A stretch of DNA of 64,000 bases from Cryobacterium suzukii (GCF_004403185.1 NZ_SOHJ01000002.1:62001-126000); one strand, 5' to 3'; positions 7,643 through 17,351 are shown, counted from the stretch's first letter. Program-made: numbers and translations. Notes: generated from the letters alone by a model not told the origin.

Positions 7643-8980
7643 ATGCAAATTAACGAGGCCGACAAGAAACACATCACGGGCACCTTCACCGTTCTCAAAG
7701 AACCGGCCGTCGGCGGTATTCCCGCCCAACGTCTGCCCGAGGTGATCAAAACCGTCTCGGAGATGCTTAGCACCATCGAGAAAAACGGCATCGACGCCGT
7801 CATCAAGTACTCCCAGCAGCTCGACAAGTGGGAGGGCGCCGACATCGAGATCAGCCAGGCCGAGCTCGCCCGCACCGGCGACCAGCTCACCCCCGAGCTG
7901 CGCGAGGCCCTCGCGGCCGGCGCCGAACGTACCCGCGTGTTCGCCCTGGAACAGCGCAAGCACCTCACCGACTTCGAGATCGAGATCCTCCCCGGCGTCA
8001 TCGCCGGCCAGAAGTACATTCCGGTCCCCCGCGTCGGCGCCTACCTACCGGCCGGCCGCTTTCCCATTCTCGCCAGCGCCTTCATGACCGTCGGAGTGGC
8101 CAAGGCCGCCGGCGTGCAGAGCGTCATCGCCTGTTCCCCGCCCATGAGCCCCACCGCAGCACACCCCGCCGTGCTGCACTCCGCCTACCTCTCCGGCGTC
8201 GACCGCGCGTTCGCCGTCGGCGGCGTGCAGGCCCTCGCTGCCATGGCATTCGGACTGCTCGGCGAGCAGCCCGCCGACATCCTGGTCGGCGCCGGCAACG
8301 CCTACGTGACCGAAGCCAAGCGCCAGCTGTTCGGCCGAGTTGGGATCGACCTGCTCGCCGGCCCCTCCGAGGTGGCGGTCATCGCCGACGACACAGCGGA
8401 TGCCGAACTGGTCGCGGCCGACCTGCTGGGCCAGGCCGAGCACGGCCCGCAGTCCCCGGCGTGCCTGGTGACCACCTCTCGCCAGCTCGGCGAAGATGTA
8501 ATCCGTCACATCGAACGGATGCTCGAAACGCTGGCGACCAAGCAAATCGCGGGCCCGGCCTGGCGCGACTTCGGCACCGTCTACGTGGCCGAGAACAAGG
8601 AGACCGCCGTCGAGCTGATGGACATGCTCGCTCCCGAGCATCTGGAAATCCAGACAGCCGATGACGACTACTATCAGGAAAGCCTTTCGAACTACGGATC
8701 GCTGTTCCTTGGGGAATGGTCAACGGTGGCCTATTCCGACAAGGGAATCTCTGGAACGAACCACGTACTACCCACGGGTCGGGGTGCCCGTTCATCGGCC
8801 GGCCTCTCGGTATCACGATTTCTCAAGCCCCTCACCTGGCAGCGCGTCGAGAGGGCCGCTACCCCCATGCTGGCCAACCACGTCGCAACCATCTCCGCTT
8901 TCGAGGGGATGGAAGCTCACAGGGCAACGGCCACCCTGCGGCTCGATCGCTTGGCGAGCACGGTGGCCAGCCTCGTCTGA
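7643..8980 (+). CDS. Histidinol dehydrogenase family protein (catabolic-type paralogue)
   Basis: 445 residues, close to HisD length. HisD oxidises L-histidinol to L-histidine with NAD and a zinc ion; other family members oxidise related alcohols such as dihydroxypropanesulfonate. Catalytic features are intact: VGAGNAYVTEAKRQLFG, GIDLLAGPSEVAVIAD, the GQAEHGPQS zinc Gln and His, LAPEHLEI (catalytic Glu-His), SGTNHVLPT, and EGMEAHRATA with the last zinc His. No his genes surround it; instead a polar amino acid ABC transporter and an amidase follow, under a divergent LysR gene. A catabolic role on an imported amino alcohol or related compound is therefore more likely than histidine biosynthesis. 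The exact substrate is unknown. Confidence 0.85.
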   Translation: MQINEADKKHITGTFTVLKEPAVGGIPAQRLPEVIKTVSEMLSTIEKNGIDAVIKYSQQLDKWEGADIEISQAELARTGDQLTPELREALAAGAERTRVFALEQRKHLTDFEIEILPGVIAGQKYIPVPRVGAYLPAGRFPILASAFMTVGVAKAAGVQSVIACSPPMSPTAAHPAVLHSAYLSGVDRAFAVGGVQALAAMAFGLLGEQPADILVGAGNAYVTEAKRQLFGRVGIDLLAGPSEVAVIADDTADAELVAADLLGQAEHGPQSPACLVTTSRQLGEDVIRHIERMLETLATKQIAGPAWRDFGTVYVAENKETAVELMDMLAPEHLEIQTADDDYYQESLSNYGSLFLGEWSTVAYSDKGISGTNHVLPTGRGARSSAGLSVSRFLKPLTWQRVERAATPMLANHVATISAFEGMEAHRATATLRLDRLASTVASLV

Positions 8981-9062
8981 GGCCGCCACCGCGGCCGCAG
9001 GCATCGGCTTTTCTCCTACCCTCACAGCACCGCACACACAGCAACCGAAAGTTGGAAATCCA

Positions 9063-9863
9063 ATGAATCCCTTCGCTAAACGCCTCAAGGTTCTGGTACC
9101 GATGGCACTTATCGGTGTACTCGCGCTCACCTCGTGTGCCGCTGACACCACGGATGCCGGTGCAGACGGTGCCGCGCGCACCATCACCATCGCCACCTCC
9201 AACGACGCGCCGTTCTCGTTCACCGACGCCACCACCGGCGAGCTCTCTGGCATCGACGGTGAGATGTTCCTCGCCATCGCCGAGCAACAGGGCTGGAACG
9301 TGGAGGTCTTCGTGACCGACTTCAACACGCTCATTCCCGCACTGGTGGCCGACAAGGCCGACGTGATCGTGGACGCTATGTACATCACAGACGCCCGCAA
9401 GGAGCAGATCAACTTTACCGACCCGTGGTACATGCAGGGTGAAGGACTGCTTGTTCCGGCTGGCTCCACCGTGGAAGACCGGGATGACGTGGCGGGCCTC
9501 GTGCTCGGCGCCCAGACCGGTACTGTGTTCACAGACCTGATCGATACCCTGGGCGGTAGCGAGACCCAGTACTTCGACTCGCAGGCGGCGCTCATCACCG
9601 CTGTGGAGAACGGCCAGATCGACGCGGCCTTCACAGACAGTGCCGTACTCGCCTACAGCCTGGTGCAGAAGCCCAACCCGAAGATCAAGCTTGTCTCGCC
9701 CTACGAAGCGTACTTCCCGGGTACCATCGGCGCCGGACTGCGCATGGAAGACACCGAGCTGCTCGCAGACATCAACGCGGGTCTGGCCGACCTGAAGGCT
9801 ACGCCGCAGTACCTCGAAATTCTGCAGAAGTACGGACTCGGCGAAGACAACCTCTCGGAGTAG
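9063..9863 (+). CDS. Polar amino acid ABC transporter substrate-binding lipoprotein
   Basis: 266 residues from ATG 9063. The signal peptide ends in a lipobox (LALTSC, Cys near residue 25). The mature part is a type-3 solute-binding fold: TITIATSNDAPFSFTD, SGIDGEMFLAIAEQ, the KADVIVDAMYITDARKEQI hinge segment and FTDPWYMQGEGLLVP, as in glutamine/histidine-type binding proteins. It captures the transported solute outside the membrane for the permease and ATPase that follow. The 82-base gap to the dehydrogenase gene contains no terminator. I start here, not further upstream, because of the signal peptide. Confidence 0.92.
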   Translation: MNPFAKRLKVLVPMALIGVLALTSCAADTTDAGADGAARTITIATSNDAPFSFTDATTGELSGIDGEMFLAIAEQQGWNVEVFVTDFNTLIPALVADKADVIVDAMYITDARKEQINFTDPWYMQGEGLLVPAGSTVEDRDDVAGLVLGAQTGTVFTDLIDTLGGSETQYFDSQAALITAVENGQIDAAFTDSAVLAYSLVQKPNPKIKLVSPYEAYFPGTIGAGLRMEDTELLADINAGLADLKATPQYLEILQKYGLGEDNLSE

Positions 9864-9879
9864 ATACCGCTTCACCCGT

Positions 9880-9915
9880 GCTGGCCGCTACGACTGAAAA
9901 GTCGGGGCGGCCAGC
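9880..9915 (+). terminator. Intercistronic hairpin after the binding-protein gene
   Basis: GCTGGCCGC pairs perfectly with GCGGCCAGC, and inside it CGACT pairs with AGTCG around a GAAA loop. There is no T-run. Hairpins between a binding-protein gene and its permease commonly stabilise the upstream mRNA or partly terminate, giving excess binding protein. Confidence 0.65.
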
Positions 9916-9952
9916 TCCGAACGTGGATCACCCTTCAAGTTAGGCGCACCAA

Positions 9953-10606
9953 ATGGAATTCATTACCGACACGTTGGCCGTGTTCCCCGCCCTGTTCGGC
10001 GCGGTACCGATTGTTCTGCAGCTCGCTGCCGGAGCCATGTTGCTTGCCCTCGTACTCGGGCTGCTCACCGCCCTGGCGCGCATATCGCAGTCCAAGGTGT
10101 TGCGGGCCGTCGCGGTGTTCTTCGTGGAGGTGATTCGTGGTACGCCGCTGCTCGTGCAACTTGTCTACATCTTTTTCGTGCTACCGAGCATCGGCATCGC
10201 CATCGACCCGGTGCCCGCGGGCATTCTCGGGCTCGGTATCAACTACGCAGCGTACCTCTCTGAGGTGTTCCGTTCGGCGATTCTTTCTGTGGAGGCCGGC
10301 CAGACCGAGGCAGCGCTCTCGCTCGGCTACACGCCCACCAAGGCGCTCTGGCGCGTGGTTATACCGCAGTCGTTCGTGGTCTCGCTCGGCCCCATCGGCA
10401 ACTACTTCATTGCCATGGTCAAGGACACGGCCCTCACCTCGGTGATCGCCGTCACCGAGATTCTCAAGACCGCGAACATTTTGAATAGCCAAACTTTTCA
10501 GACCACGGAAATCTACACTGCAGCGGCGATTCTCTACCTCATGCTCAGTCTTCCGCTCGCTCGAATTGTCGTACTCATGGAACGAAAGGCGCGGTCTCGT
10601 GGCTGA
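9953..10606 (+). CDS. Polar amino acid ABC transporter permease
   Basis: 217 residues with about five hydrophobic segments. It carries the family's landmarks: [20 protein letters not shown] near residues 46-66, [20 protein letters not shown], and the EAA loop [21 protein letters not shown] that contacts the ATPase. It forms the membrane channel of the importer, probably as a homodimer, since only one permease gene is present. It follows the binding-protein gene and overlaps the ATPase start by 8 bases, indicating translational coupling. Confidence 0.92.
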   Translation: MEFITDTLAVFPALFGAVPIVLQLAAGAMLLALVLGLLTALARISQSKVLRAVAVFFVEVIRGTPLLVQLVYIFFVLPSIGIAIDPVPAGILGLGINYAAYLSEVFRSAILSVEAGQTEAALSLGYTPTKALWRVVIPQSFVVSLGPIGNYFIAMVKDTALTSVIAVTEILKTANILNSQTFQTTEIYTAAAILYLMLSLPLARIVVLMERKARSRG

Positions 10607-11432
10607 CAACATCATCAATGTGCATGAAGTGCACAAGACCTTCGTCTCCGAAGACAAGCAGTCCCTGTGGGATCGTTTTCGCGGTCGCACGCACGAAGCC
10701 CGCCGGGTGGAAGTTCTCAAGGGGGTCAACCTTCAGGTGACCCAGAGCGAGACCGTGGTCATCCTCGGTTCCAGCGGCTCGGGCAAGAGCACGCTGCTGC
10801 GCTGCATAAACAAACTCGAGACCATCGATTCCGGCCGCATCTACGTGCACGGCCACCTGGTGGGCTACCGCGAACAGAACGGCGAGCTCGTCGCCGAGCG
10901 CGCCTCGATCACCGCCAAGAAGCGTACCGACGTGGGCATGGTGTTTCAGCACTTCAACCTCTTTCTTAACAAAACCGCGCTGGGCAACGTCATGGCGCCC
11001 CTCCGCGACGTGAAGAAGATGTCGGCAGCGGATGCCCGCACCAAGGCCGTGCACCACCTCGAGATGGTGGGGCTCGGCGACAAACTCGACAACTACCCCA
11101 CCAAGCTCTCTGGCGGTCAGAAGCAGCGCGTAGCCATTGCCCGCGCTCTAGCCATGGAACCGGCTGTGATGCTGTTCGACGAGCCGACCTCGGCGCTCGA
11201 CCCCGAACTGGTGGGGGAGGTACTCGCTGTGATCAAGCGCATCGCCGAGGAGGGCACCACTATGGTGATCGTTACCCACGAGATGCAGTTCGCCCGCGAG
11301 ATCGCCACCCGCATTGTGGTGATGGACCAAGGCCTTATCGTGGAAGAGGGCCCGCCCGAGATAATCTTCACCAATCCCCAGCACGACAAGACCCGGGCCC
11401 TGCTGAGCCGGTCGCAAACGTCCCCCAACTGA
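10599..11432 (+). CDS. Polar amino acid ABC transporter ATP-binding protein
   Basis: 277 residues from GTG 10599, which overlaps the permease end. Walker A is [18 protein letters not shown], the signature [16 protein letters not shown], Walker [13 protein letters not shown], and the switch His is in VIVTHEM. Compared with short members of this family it has an extra 20 residues before Walker A ([20 protein letters not shown]) and a longer loop between Walker A and the Q-loop. It powers uptake with the permease upstream. It is followed after 8 bases by the amidase gene, so all five genes probably form one transcript. Confidence 0.92.
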   Translation: MADNIINVHEVHKTFVSEDKQSLWDRFRGRTHEARRVEVLKGVNLQVTQSETVVILGSSGSGKSTLLRCINKLETIDSGRIYVHGHLVGYREQNGELVAERASITAKKRTDVGMVFQHFNLFLNKTALGNVMAPLRDVKKMSAADARTKAVHHLEMVGLGDKLDNYPTKLSGGQKQRVAIARALAMEPAVMLFDEPTSALDPELVGEVLAVIKRIAEEGTTMVIVTHEMQFAREIATRIVVMDQGLIVEEGPPEIIFTNPQHDKTRALLSRSQTSPN

Positions 11433-11440
11433 GCACGCCC

Positions 11441-12334
11441 ATGCGTGTGTTCCGCGACCAGATCTACGCGCTCTCCCCCGAGCTGGCACTGTCGAACACG
11501 GTCAGTGCCGGCGAGGTCTTTTCCTGTGTCACGCTCGACGCGTCCGGCAACCAGATCGCCGAGGGCAGGAACCACGCCGACCTCGACTCCGCCCGGGTTT
11601 TTCCCGTGAATGGAGCCCTGGGCGTTGCAGGGGTGCAAGTGGGCGATGCCGTGGGTATCAGCATCCGCTCGATCGCGGCGTCGCCGTGGGGCCATACCTG
11701 GACCCGGCCGGGCCTCGGCGTGAACGCGCCACCGGAGTCCCACGTGCGGCGGTTGTCGGCGCAGCACCCCACCATCGGCTGGGGTTCGGGGGCCCCGATC
11801 AGCGTGCCACCTCAGCTGCACATTGGCACGATCGGGCTGCTGCCCGCCGTGGGCCAGCAGCCGCGCACACTGGGTAGCTACGGCGGCAACCTCGACTCCG
11901 TGCTGGCGCGGTCTGGTTCCACCGTGTGGATCACCGCGCAGGTACCGGGCGGCGGTCTCTTCCTGGGCGACGTGCACGCGGCGATGGGGGACGCTGAGGT
12001 GTGCGGAACCGGCATAGAAGTGGCGGCTGAGGTGCAGCTAAGCGTGAGAGTGCAGAGCGGCTGGGCGCCCCGCTTTGCCACGATTGACAGCGACAGTAAG
12101 TACTGGATCATCGTGACCGGCGATACCTTCGATGAGGCCCTCAGGAGCGGGGTGAGCGAATGCACTCGCCTGCTCGCCGCGCATGCTGGCATGACTCAAC
12201 CCGACGCCTACTTGGCCGTGGGCCTGCTGCTCGAAGTGCGAGTGTGCCAGGTGGTGAACCCCCGCCGTAGTTTGGCGCTCTCGCTCACGGGTGCAGCGGA
12301 TACCGCGCTCGGGCCGTCGTCCACCACGCGTTGA
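11441..12334 (+). CDS. Acetamidase/formamidase family protein
   Basis: 297 residues. The family signature is visible: PVNGALGVAGVQVGDAVGI, the zinc-site region GNLDSVLARSGSTVWI, and GGGLFLGDVHAAMGDAEVCG with GTGIEVAAEV, all typical of FmdA-type amidohydrolases that release ammonia from formamide or short amides. It is the last gene of the HisD-family/ABC transporter operon. Formamide is a product of some histidine-degradation routes, so an amidase beside a histidinol dehydrogenase paralogue makes a consistent though unproven nitrogen-scavenging story. Starts at ATG 11441, 8 bases after the ATPase stop. Confidence 0.8.
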   Translation: MRVFRDQIYALSPELALSNTVSAGEVFSCVTLDASGNQIAEGRNHADLDSARVFPVNGALGVAGVQVGDAVGISIRSIAASPWGHTWTRPGLGVNAPPESHVRRLSAQHPTIGWGSGAPISVPPQLHIGTIGLLPAVGQQPRTLGSYGGNLDSVLARSGSTVWITAQVPGGGLFLGDVHAAMGDAEVCGTGIEVAAEVQLSVRVQSGWAPRFATIDSDSKYWIIVTGDTFDEALRSGVSECTRLLAAHAGMTQPDAYLAVGLLLEVRVCQVVNPRRSLALSLTGAADTALGPSSTTR

Positions 12335-13473
12335 CTCGGTGCCGCCACAGTCTCAGGCACAGCACCGCAATACCTTCGGTGCTCATCGGTTCGGATTGGC
12401 GGCGCGAGCGGCTGAAGACGCGGGGCGCACATTGGCCAGGGCGAGGTGCCGGGGACGGTTCCGACCGACGTGGAGGCCAATTTGTCTTGCGTGCATGAGC
12501 CTCGAGCGATCTCCGGGGACACCGGGCCGATTGCCGCGGTGAATTCGGCGCTGGACTGGACCTTGCATGAGTCCACCGACGATTTAGCCTGGCTGAGGTC
12601 GGCCGCGGGGCGGTCCATATCTAGATTTCGTTCGCGTGCCTGAGATTACCGTGTGGACCCGCGTCCGCCTCGACCTGCGACCGTATCTCGGTGATGACCA
12701 AGCGGCCGAGGTACCTCGGTCACGAACGCTGGGCGCGGCTGATGCAGATATTGGGCAGGGCGACGTGTCGTGTGCGGTACTGACCCCACGGGCGACGAGA
12801 TCTGTGTCCTCACGCCGGGGTAACCACGTGTTGGGCGCGGTCCCGCAGGTGGAACGGATGATCGCCGATAAAGATATCCGCCGTATGCGGAGGCAGTCGG
12901 GCGCGTCTTGGAGCGCGTGATGTCATTCCAGGTCGTCGACCGATTTCGGCGCGGACAAGCTTCGAGTCGGTGCCCGCATCAACCTTTCCATTCCCTCGCG
13001 GTTCGCCCGCAGCGCTTTGGCGTCGCGGCGAGCGGTCCACATTAATTTCGCACTTCGCCATGCAGGAAATCGTCGAGCGCGTGGCGACCGGCCTACTCAC
13101 CGTAGAAGATGTTCGGAATGCTGCGCGGACAGCGGTGCTGCGCATTTCTATCCCCTTCCAACTGCTCAGAACGCGAAAGATATCCCCGTTCACCGCCGAC
13201 CGCTCGGGTAGCCTGCTACTTTTCGGCCGCCAGGAAGTGTCTCGCCAGCACGAGATCGTCGAGCTTGACTTCGACTTAAACGAACACGCGAGGAAATGGT
13301 CCAGTTCCCAATGTCTGACGCTCGCAGACGTTGAAATGTACAGGTATGTATCCCAAAGTGGTAAATGAAGGTGCAATAATTGCTCTGTGACAGGTAATCG
13401 GGGCTTTTGGGATCCATTTGCGAAATTCACGCAGAATTTACCCGGACCAATCACGCACTCAAAGGAGAGTTTA
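12335..13473. other. 1.1-kb gap without a recognisable gene
   Basis: The six frames hold only short or featureless open stretches; the longest, 133 codons from 12970 on plus and about 240 codons on minus, show no motif or convincing ribosome site. It separates the amidase operon from the catabolic island and may be decayed DNA. Near its right end are GGATCC-centred sequences (13347-13358 and 13407-13418) that resemble the operator proposed for the island. Confidence 0.5.
13407..13418. promoter_or_regulatory. Weak match to the island operator upstream of the first SDR
   Basis: TTGGGATCCATT is centred on GGATCC and lies about 55 bases before the SDR start at 13474. It matches 9 of 12 bases of the palindrome ATTGGATCCAAT found at 16047. 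A related TGTATCCCAAA lies at about 13347. Suggestive only. Confidence 0.35.
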
Positions 13474-14241
13474 GTGAATGCAAAGACAGCGACAGCACCG
13501 GTCGCAGCGGTGACGGGTGGCGCTTCAGGCATCGGCCTTGCGTTTGCCCGCAAATGGGTCGAATGCGGCGGTCAAGTTGTTCTGATGGACTATCAACCGG
13601 CGTCCCTCGATGCAGCCGTCCGTGAGCTCGGGCCAAGCGCGCGCGGAATCATCGTCGACGTCACCATAAACGTGACAGTCGTCTCCGCCTACGATTCGAT
13701 ACGAGAAAATGAAGGCCGCCTCGACGCAGTCGTCAATTGTGCTGGCGTTGCCGCACCATCTCCCAGTGAAGATGTGACTGATGAGTCGTGGATGAATATG
13801 TTGGACATTCATTTGACCGGCTCAATGCGATCCTGTCGAGCAGCATTCCCGTTGTTAATCGAATCCAACCGAGCCTCAATAGTCAACATCGCCTCAGTTG
13901 CCAGCCTGGTTGGCATGCCTGGAAGAGCGAGCTACACGACTGCAAAGGCTGGCATTGCCGGGCTGACCCGCACACTTGCCGTCGAATGGGCGAGGAGGGG
14001 TATCCGGTGCAACGCAGTCGGGCCCGGATACGTGCGCACAAACCTTACCGATGCACTTGTGGCCTCGGGAAGGCTCAGCGATGGCCTCATTACTGACCGA
14101 ACGCCCCTGGGCCGTTTCGCTGAAGCGGCCGAAATTGCTGAAGCCATCTACTTTCTTGCTACACCGGCTGCGTCGTACGTGAACGGACATCTACTCATGG
14201 CGGATGGCGGAATGTCCGTGGACGGGAACTGGTATGACTGA
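13474..14241 (+). CDS. Short-chain dehydrogenase/reductase (SDR)
   Basis: 255 residues from GTG 13474, chosen because AAAGGAGAG lies 8 bases before it. Classical SDR features: TGGASGIG cofactor loop, VNCAGVA, the catalytic Ser in IASVAS, YTTAK (Tyr and Lys), and GPGYVRTNLT after the active site. It should interconvert an alcohol and a ketone with NAD(P). The residue at the end of beta-2 is Asp (LMDYQ), favouring NAD over NADP. It is the first gene of the island and overlaps the next SDR by 8 bases. Confidence 0.9.
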   Translation: MNAKTATAPVAAVTGGASGIGLAFARKWVECGGQVVLMDYQPASLDAAVRELGPSARGIIVDVTINVTVVSAYDSIRENEGRLDAVVNCAGVAAPSPSEDVTDESWMNMLDIHLTGSMRSCRAAFPLLIESNRASIVNIASVASLVGMPGRASYTTAKAGIAGLTRTLAVEWARRGIRCNAVGPGYVRTNLTDALVASGRLSDGLITDRTPLGRFAEAAEIAEAIYFLATPAASYVNGHLLMADGGMSVDGNWYD

Positions 14242-14995
14242 ACGCGCTAAGTCCATTCATTTTGATTTCACCGGGAAAGTATTGTTTCTTTCCGGGGCGT
14301 CGGGTGGAATTGGCCGCACGATCGCCCGCTTGTTTTACGCAGCCGGAGCGAGCGTGGTGATGTTCGATCGTGACGAGAAACAGCTCAGGGCACTGGGGAA
14401 GGAATTTTCAGATCCAGAGCGCGCTGCAATCGTCGTCGGGGATGCTTCGAATTCTTCAGACATCGATGATGCCCTTGATGTCGCGCGGAGGCGCTTTGGA
14501 CATCTCGACTTTGTGATTCCCGCAGCCGGCATATACCCAGAAGTTACAGTCAGTGAGATGACAGACGCACAATGGCGAGCGGTCATGTCGCTCAATTTGG
14601 ATGGAGTGTTCTATCTCCTGAGTCGAGTGTTGCCTGATATGCAAGAGGGTGGTTCGATTGTCAACTTTGCCTCTATTGCAGGGCATCGTGGGAGTTTCGG
14701 CCACGCGCACTACTCTGCCAGCAAGGCCGGCATCATCGGTTTCACACGCAGTCTCGCGCTCGAAGCCGGCCCCCATCTTCGCGTCAATGCAATCTCTCCT
14801 GGGACGATCGAGACACCCATGACCGCCGAGTTCGTCAAGTCGCAAGGCGCTTCTGCGCTATCACGAACACCACTCGGGAGACACGGACGACCAGAAGAAG
14901 TTGCGCAGGTGGCTGCGTTTCTGTGCAGCGATGGCGCATCGTTTATTACCGGTGAAGTGATCCATGTGAACGGCGGCCTTTTCATGGCCGGTTGA
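14234..14995 (+). CDS. Short-chain dehydrogenase/reductase (SDR)
   Basis: 253 residues. It has SGASGGIG, Asp at the end of beta-2 (MFDRD, NAD-type), PAAGIY in place of the usual NNAG, the Ser in FASIAG, YSASK, and SPGTIETPMT. ATG 14234 overlaps the stop of the preceding SDR, so the two are translationally coupled and probably act on successive or stereoisomeric intermediates. Substrate not deducible. Confidence 0.9.
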   Translation: MTERAKSIHFDFTGKVLFLSGASGGIGRTIARLFYAAGASVVMFDRDEKQLRALGKEFSDPERAAIVVGDASNSSDIDDALDVARRRFGHLDFVIPAAGIYPEVTVSEMTDAQWRAVMSLNLDGVFYLLSRVLPDMQEGGSIVNFASIAGHRGSFGHAHYSASKAGIIGFTRSLALEAGPHLRVNAISPGTIETPMTAEFVKSQGASALSRTPLGRHGRPEEVAQVAAFLCSDGASFITGEVIHVNGGLFMAG

Positions 14996-15090
14996 CTCGA
15001 TAGAGAGAAGATACGAGTCACCCAGGGCGCGGTACCGAGCACACGGCGTAGAGGCGTCCTTGAAAGCGAAACACGCGCGTCTTCAAAACT

Positions 15091-15103
15091 ATTGGTATCC
15101 GAG
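15091..15103. promoter_or_regulatory. Island operator-like sequence before the GntR gene
   Basis: ATTGGTATCCGAG lies 26 bases before the GntR start. It resembles the ATTGGATCCAAT palindrome with one extra base. It could mediate autoregulation. Confidence 0.3.
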
Positions 15104-15128
15104 CACGATCGGGACTGGAGATACACCG

Positions 15129-15785
15129 ATGAATGATGGCAAAAAGAATATTGCGGCTGGCGCACGTATTGCGGATCAATTGCGTGTCTTGATCTTGAAT
15201 GGTGAGTTGGCTCCGGGGGAACGCATCGGCCAGGAGATGCTCGCGCGCAAGTTTGGATCGAGCCGCATTCCGGTTCGAGAGGGGCTGAAACTCCTGGCGG
15301 CCGAAGGGCTCGTCAGTATTGTCCCCAACAGCGGCGCATGGGTATCGAAGCTAGATGCGTTTGAATTTGACCAAATATACAAACTGAGGGAACGAGTTGA
15401 ATCTTTCGCTGTCCGCGAAAGTGTCGATGGACTCTCTGACGAACAGATCGACCGGTTGGAGGCGCTGGCCGAAGAAATCGCCGCTGCAAAGGACGTTGAA
15501 TCCTTTTTGCGATTGGATCGTGAGTTCCACCTCCTGACTTACGCCGGGGCCAATTTTACCCTTATGCACGAACTCGTTGAGCGATTTTGGAATTCAACGC
15601 AGCACTACCGCCGTGCGTTCGCCGAGGCATTCCTGGTCGAACGAAAGTGGGTCACCGATGCTGAGCATCGTCTCATCGTGGAGAGCATCAGACGGCGCGA
15701 TCGCGACACTGCAGGGAATCTGGTCCAGGGCCACATCAGACGCACACGGCTGGACTTGCGCGAGCGAAAAGACATTTTTCAGTAG
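15129..15785 (+). CDS. GntR-family regulator, FCD (FadR-like) subgroup
   Basis: 218 residues from ATG 15129. The N-terminal winged helix has ARIADQLRVLILNGELAPGE, GQEMLARKFGSSRIPVREGL and a LLAAEGLVSIVPNSGAWV wing (residues about 11-75). The C-terminal all-helical FCD domain shows the metal-binding pattern: D in LDREFHLL, then HYRRAF and the AEHRLIVESIRRRD helix with His. Such proteins repress catabolic operons until their substrate or an intermediate binds. It lies inside the island between the SDR pair and the alcohol dehydrogenase, so it is the probable regulator of the operator-like palindromes described here. Confidence 0.9.
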   Translation: MNDGKKNIAAGARIADQLRVLILNGELAPGERIGQEMLARKFGSSRIPVREGLKLLAAEGLVSIVPNSGAWVSKLDAFEFDQIYKLRERVESFAVRESVDGLSDEQIDRLEALAEEIAAAKDVESFLRLDREFHLLTYAGANFTLMHELVERFWNSTQHYRRAFAEAFLVERKWVTDAEHRLIVESIRRRDRDTAGNLVQGHIRRTRLDLRERKDIFQ

Positions 15786-15842
15786 TCGGGTTTATGCCGA
15801 TGACGGCGGGGGAGCCGTCGCGCTGATGACTCCACTTCGTGT

Positions 15843-15856
15843 ATTGGATCCTAAAT
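15843..15856. promoter_or_regulatory. Island operator-like sequence
   Basis: ATTGGATCCTAAAT in the spacer downstream of the GntR gene shares its first nine bases, ATTGGATCC, with the palindrome at 16047. Confidence 0.45.
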
Positions 15857-16046
15857 GAAGGTTCTTGCGCATTGAGGTGGGTGAGCGCTCTACGCAGTTG
15901 TTGACGCATTTGCTGTGCAGAATGGCATAAAAATGCCTATGAACAGGAGTTTTGAAGGATATATGATTCATAGTTGGCCGCGAGTCAACCACATCGTCAG
16001 ATTGAGTCTTGAAAATATGTATTCGATGTCTACAGTTCTGATGTAG

Positions 16047-16058
16047 ATTGGATCCAAT
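16047..16058. promoter_or_regulatory. Perfect 12-bp palindrome ATTGGATCCAAT before the alcohol dehydrogenase gene
   Basis: The site is a perfect palindrome 18 bases before ATG 16077. A copy differing at one base (AATGGATCCAAT, 34305-34316) lies before the E1/E2 operon 18 kb away. FCD-type GntR proteins bind short palindromes of this size, and one is encoded 300 bases upstream. Candidate operator; binding is inferred. Confidence 0.6.
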
Positions 16059-16076
16059 AGAAAAAAGGTGACAAAG

Positions 16077-17294
16077 ATGTCAAACGAATGGCTACCAAAT
16101 ATCGAGACCACTTCAGTTTTTCTATCGCCGTCGGCGGTAGTGTGCGGGCGAGGCTCCTCCGGCAATGTCGCGTCCCTCCTCCGTGCTCATGTAGGGATGG
16201 ATTCAGGCAATGTCGTTGTCGCGGTTGATGACGCCGTACTCAATGCGGGCCTGGCGCGTGATCTGGTTACAGACCTCGAGCGGAACGGATACGCGGTAAC
16301 ACTCGTTTCTGGGTTTGGCAGCGAACCAACGAGCGAGGTCATCGATTCGGCTGCTGCAACGGCCCGCAATGCCGGTGCAGATATCGTGATTGGCATGGGC
16401 GGTGGATCCGTACTGGATTCATCGAAGATGCTCTCATTGCTGATTCGCAACGACGGTAATACTGCGGATTGGCTCGGTGTTGTCGAGCCAGGGGAGGGCG
16501 TCGCACCCCTCATCCTCGTCCCGACCACATGCGGTACCGGTGCCGAAGCCACCCGCATTGCGATGGTTACCGTGGCTGGATCGAAGCGAGTCGTCTCCTG
16601 CGCGAAATTTCTCCCGGCGATTGCCATCATCGATCCCAATCTGGTGGCGTCGCTGCCGCGGGGCGTTATCGCTTCGACAGGGATGGACGCCTTGGCACAC
16701 GCCGTCGAAGCGCTCATGTCGACAGCAGGATCACCGATGTCAGCTCATCACGCCGTGCTGGCCATCGAGCTCCTCGTCGGGAATCTGGAGAAGGCATTCG
16801 GTGGAGATCAGGACGCCTTGGCTAGCTGCCTCTGGGGCGCACACCTCGGCGGCCAGGCGATCAACGCCGGTGTCGTTCTTGGTCATTCTTTGGCCTATTG
16901 CCTTGCGCACGAGCAGCCGATGCCGCACGGCACGTCATGCGCTTTGGCACTCCCGTACTGCATCGCCTACAACCAGTCGCTGAACCCCGGAGTGGCTATA
17001 AAATTGGCCCAGTTGCTCACCCAGGGGGAGAGCGACAATCTGCTCGACGCGGCCCTTGCTATACAGGGACTCACGCGGAGATTGGGGCTTCCAACCAGTC
17101 TCGACGAGGCGCGGGTGCCGGAAAGCACAGAAGCATCAATGGCGAGCCGCTGCGTAACGGACTACCCGCGGCCCAACAACCCGGTTGCCTTCGATGAGTC
17201 CACCATTCTCGAGATGCTTCAATCAATGCGCTCGGGTGATGTCTTAGGCGCCTTCGCGGTGACTGGGGTCCTTGCGAGCTCGGACCAGCACTAG
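16077..17294 (+). CDS. Iron-containing alcohol dehydrogenase
   Basis: 405 residues from ATG 16077 (AAAAAAGG before it; a GTG 9 bases upstream is less well placed). Family features: GMGGGSVLDSSKML nucleotide loop, PTTCGTGAEAT, and metal ligands in STGMDALAHAVEA (Asp and His), GHSLAYCLAHEQPMPHG (two His). These group III enzymes oxidise or reduce small alcohols and aldehydes, e.g. propanediol, lactaldehyde or hydroxybutyrate. It precedes an aldehyde dehydrogenase, so alcohol-to-acid oxidation via an aldehyde is likely. Confidence 0.9.
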   Translation: MSNEWLPNIETTSVFLSPSAVVCGRGSSGNVASLLRAHVGMDSGNVVVAVDDAVLNAGLARDLVTDLERNGYAVTLVSGFGSEPTSEVIDSAAATARNAGADIVIGMGGGSVLDSSKMLSLLIRNDGNTADWLGVVEPGEGVAPLILVPTTCGTGAEATRIAMVTVAGSKRVVSCAKFLPAIAIIDPNLVASLPRGVIASTGMDALAHAVEALMSTAGSPMSAHHAVLAIELLVGNLEKAFGGDQDALASCLWGAHLGGQAINAGVVLGHSLAYCLAHEQPMPHGTSCALALPYCIAYNQSLNPGVAIKLAQLLTQGESDNLLDAALAIQGLTRRLGLPTSLDEARVPESTEASMASRCVTDYPRPNNPVAFDESTILEMLQSMRSGDVLGAFAVTGVLASSDQH

Positions 17295-17351
17295 CGACAC
17301 GGCAACCAGCCGCGTAATTCCTCACCAACGTTGTTAAGGAGTCCTACTCAC

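Noticed and set aside
12810..13553. Long minus-strand open frame in the gap before the island
   Set aside because: No family features; it runs into the first SDR gene's antisense strand.
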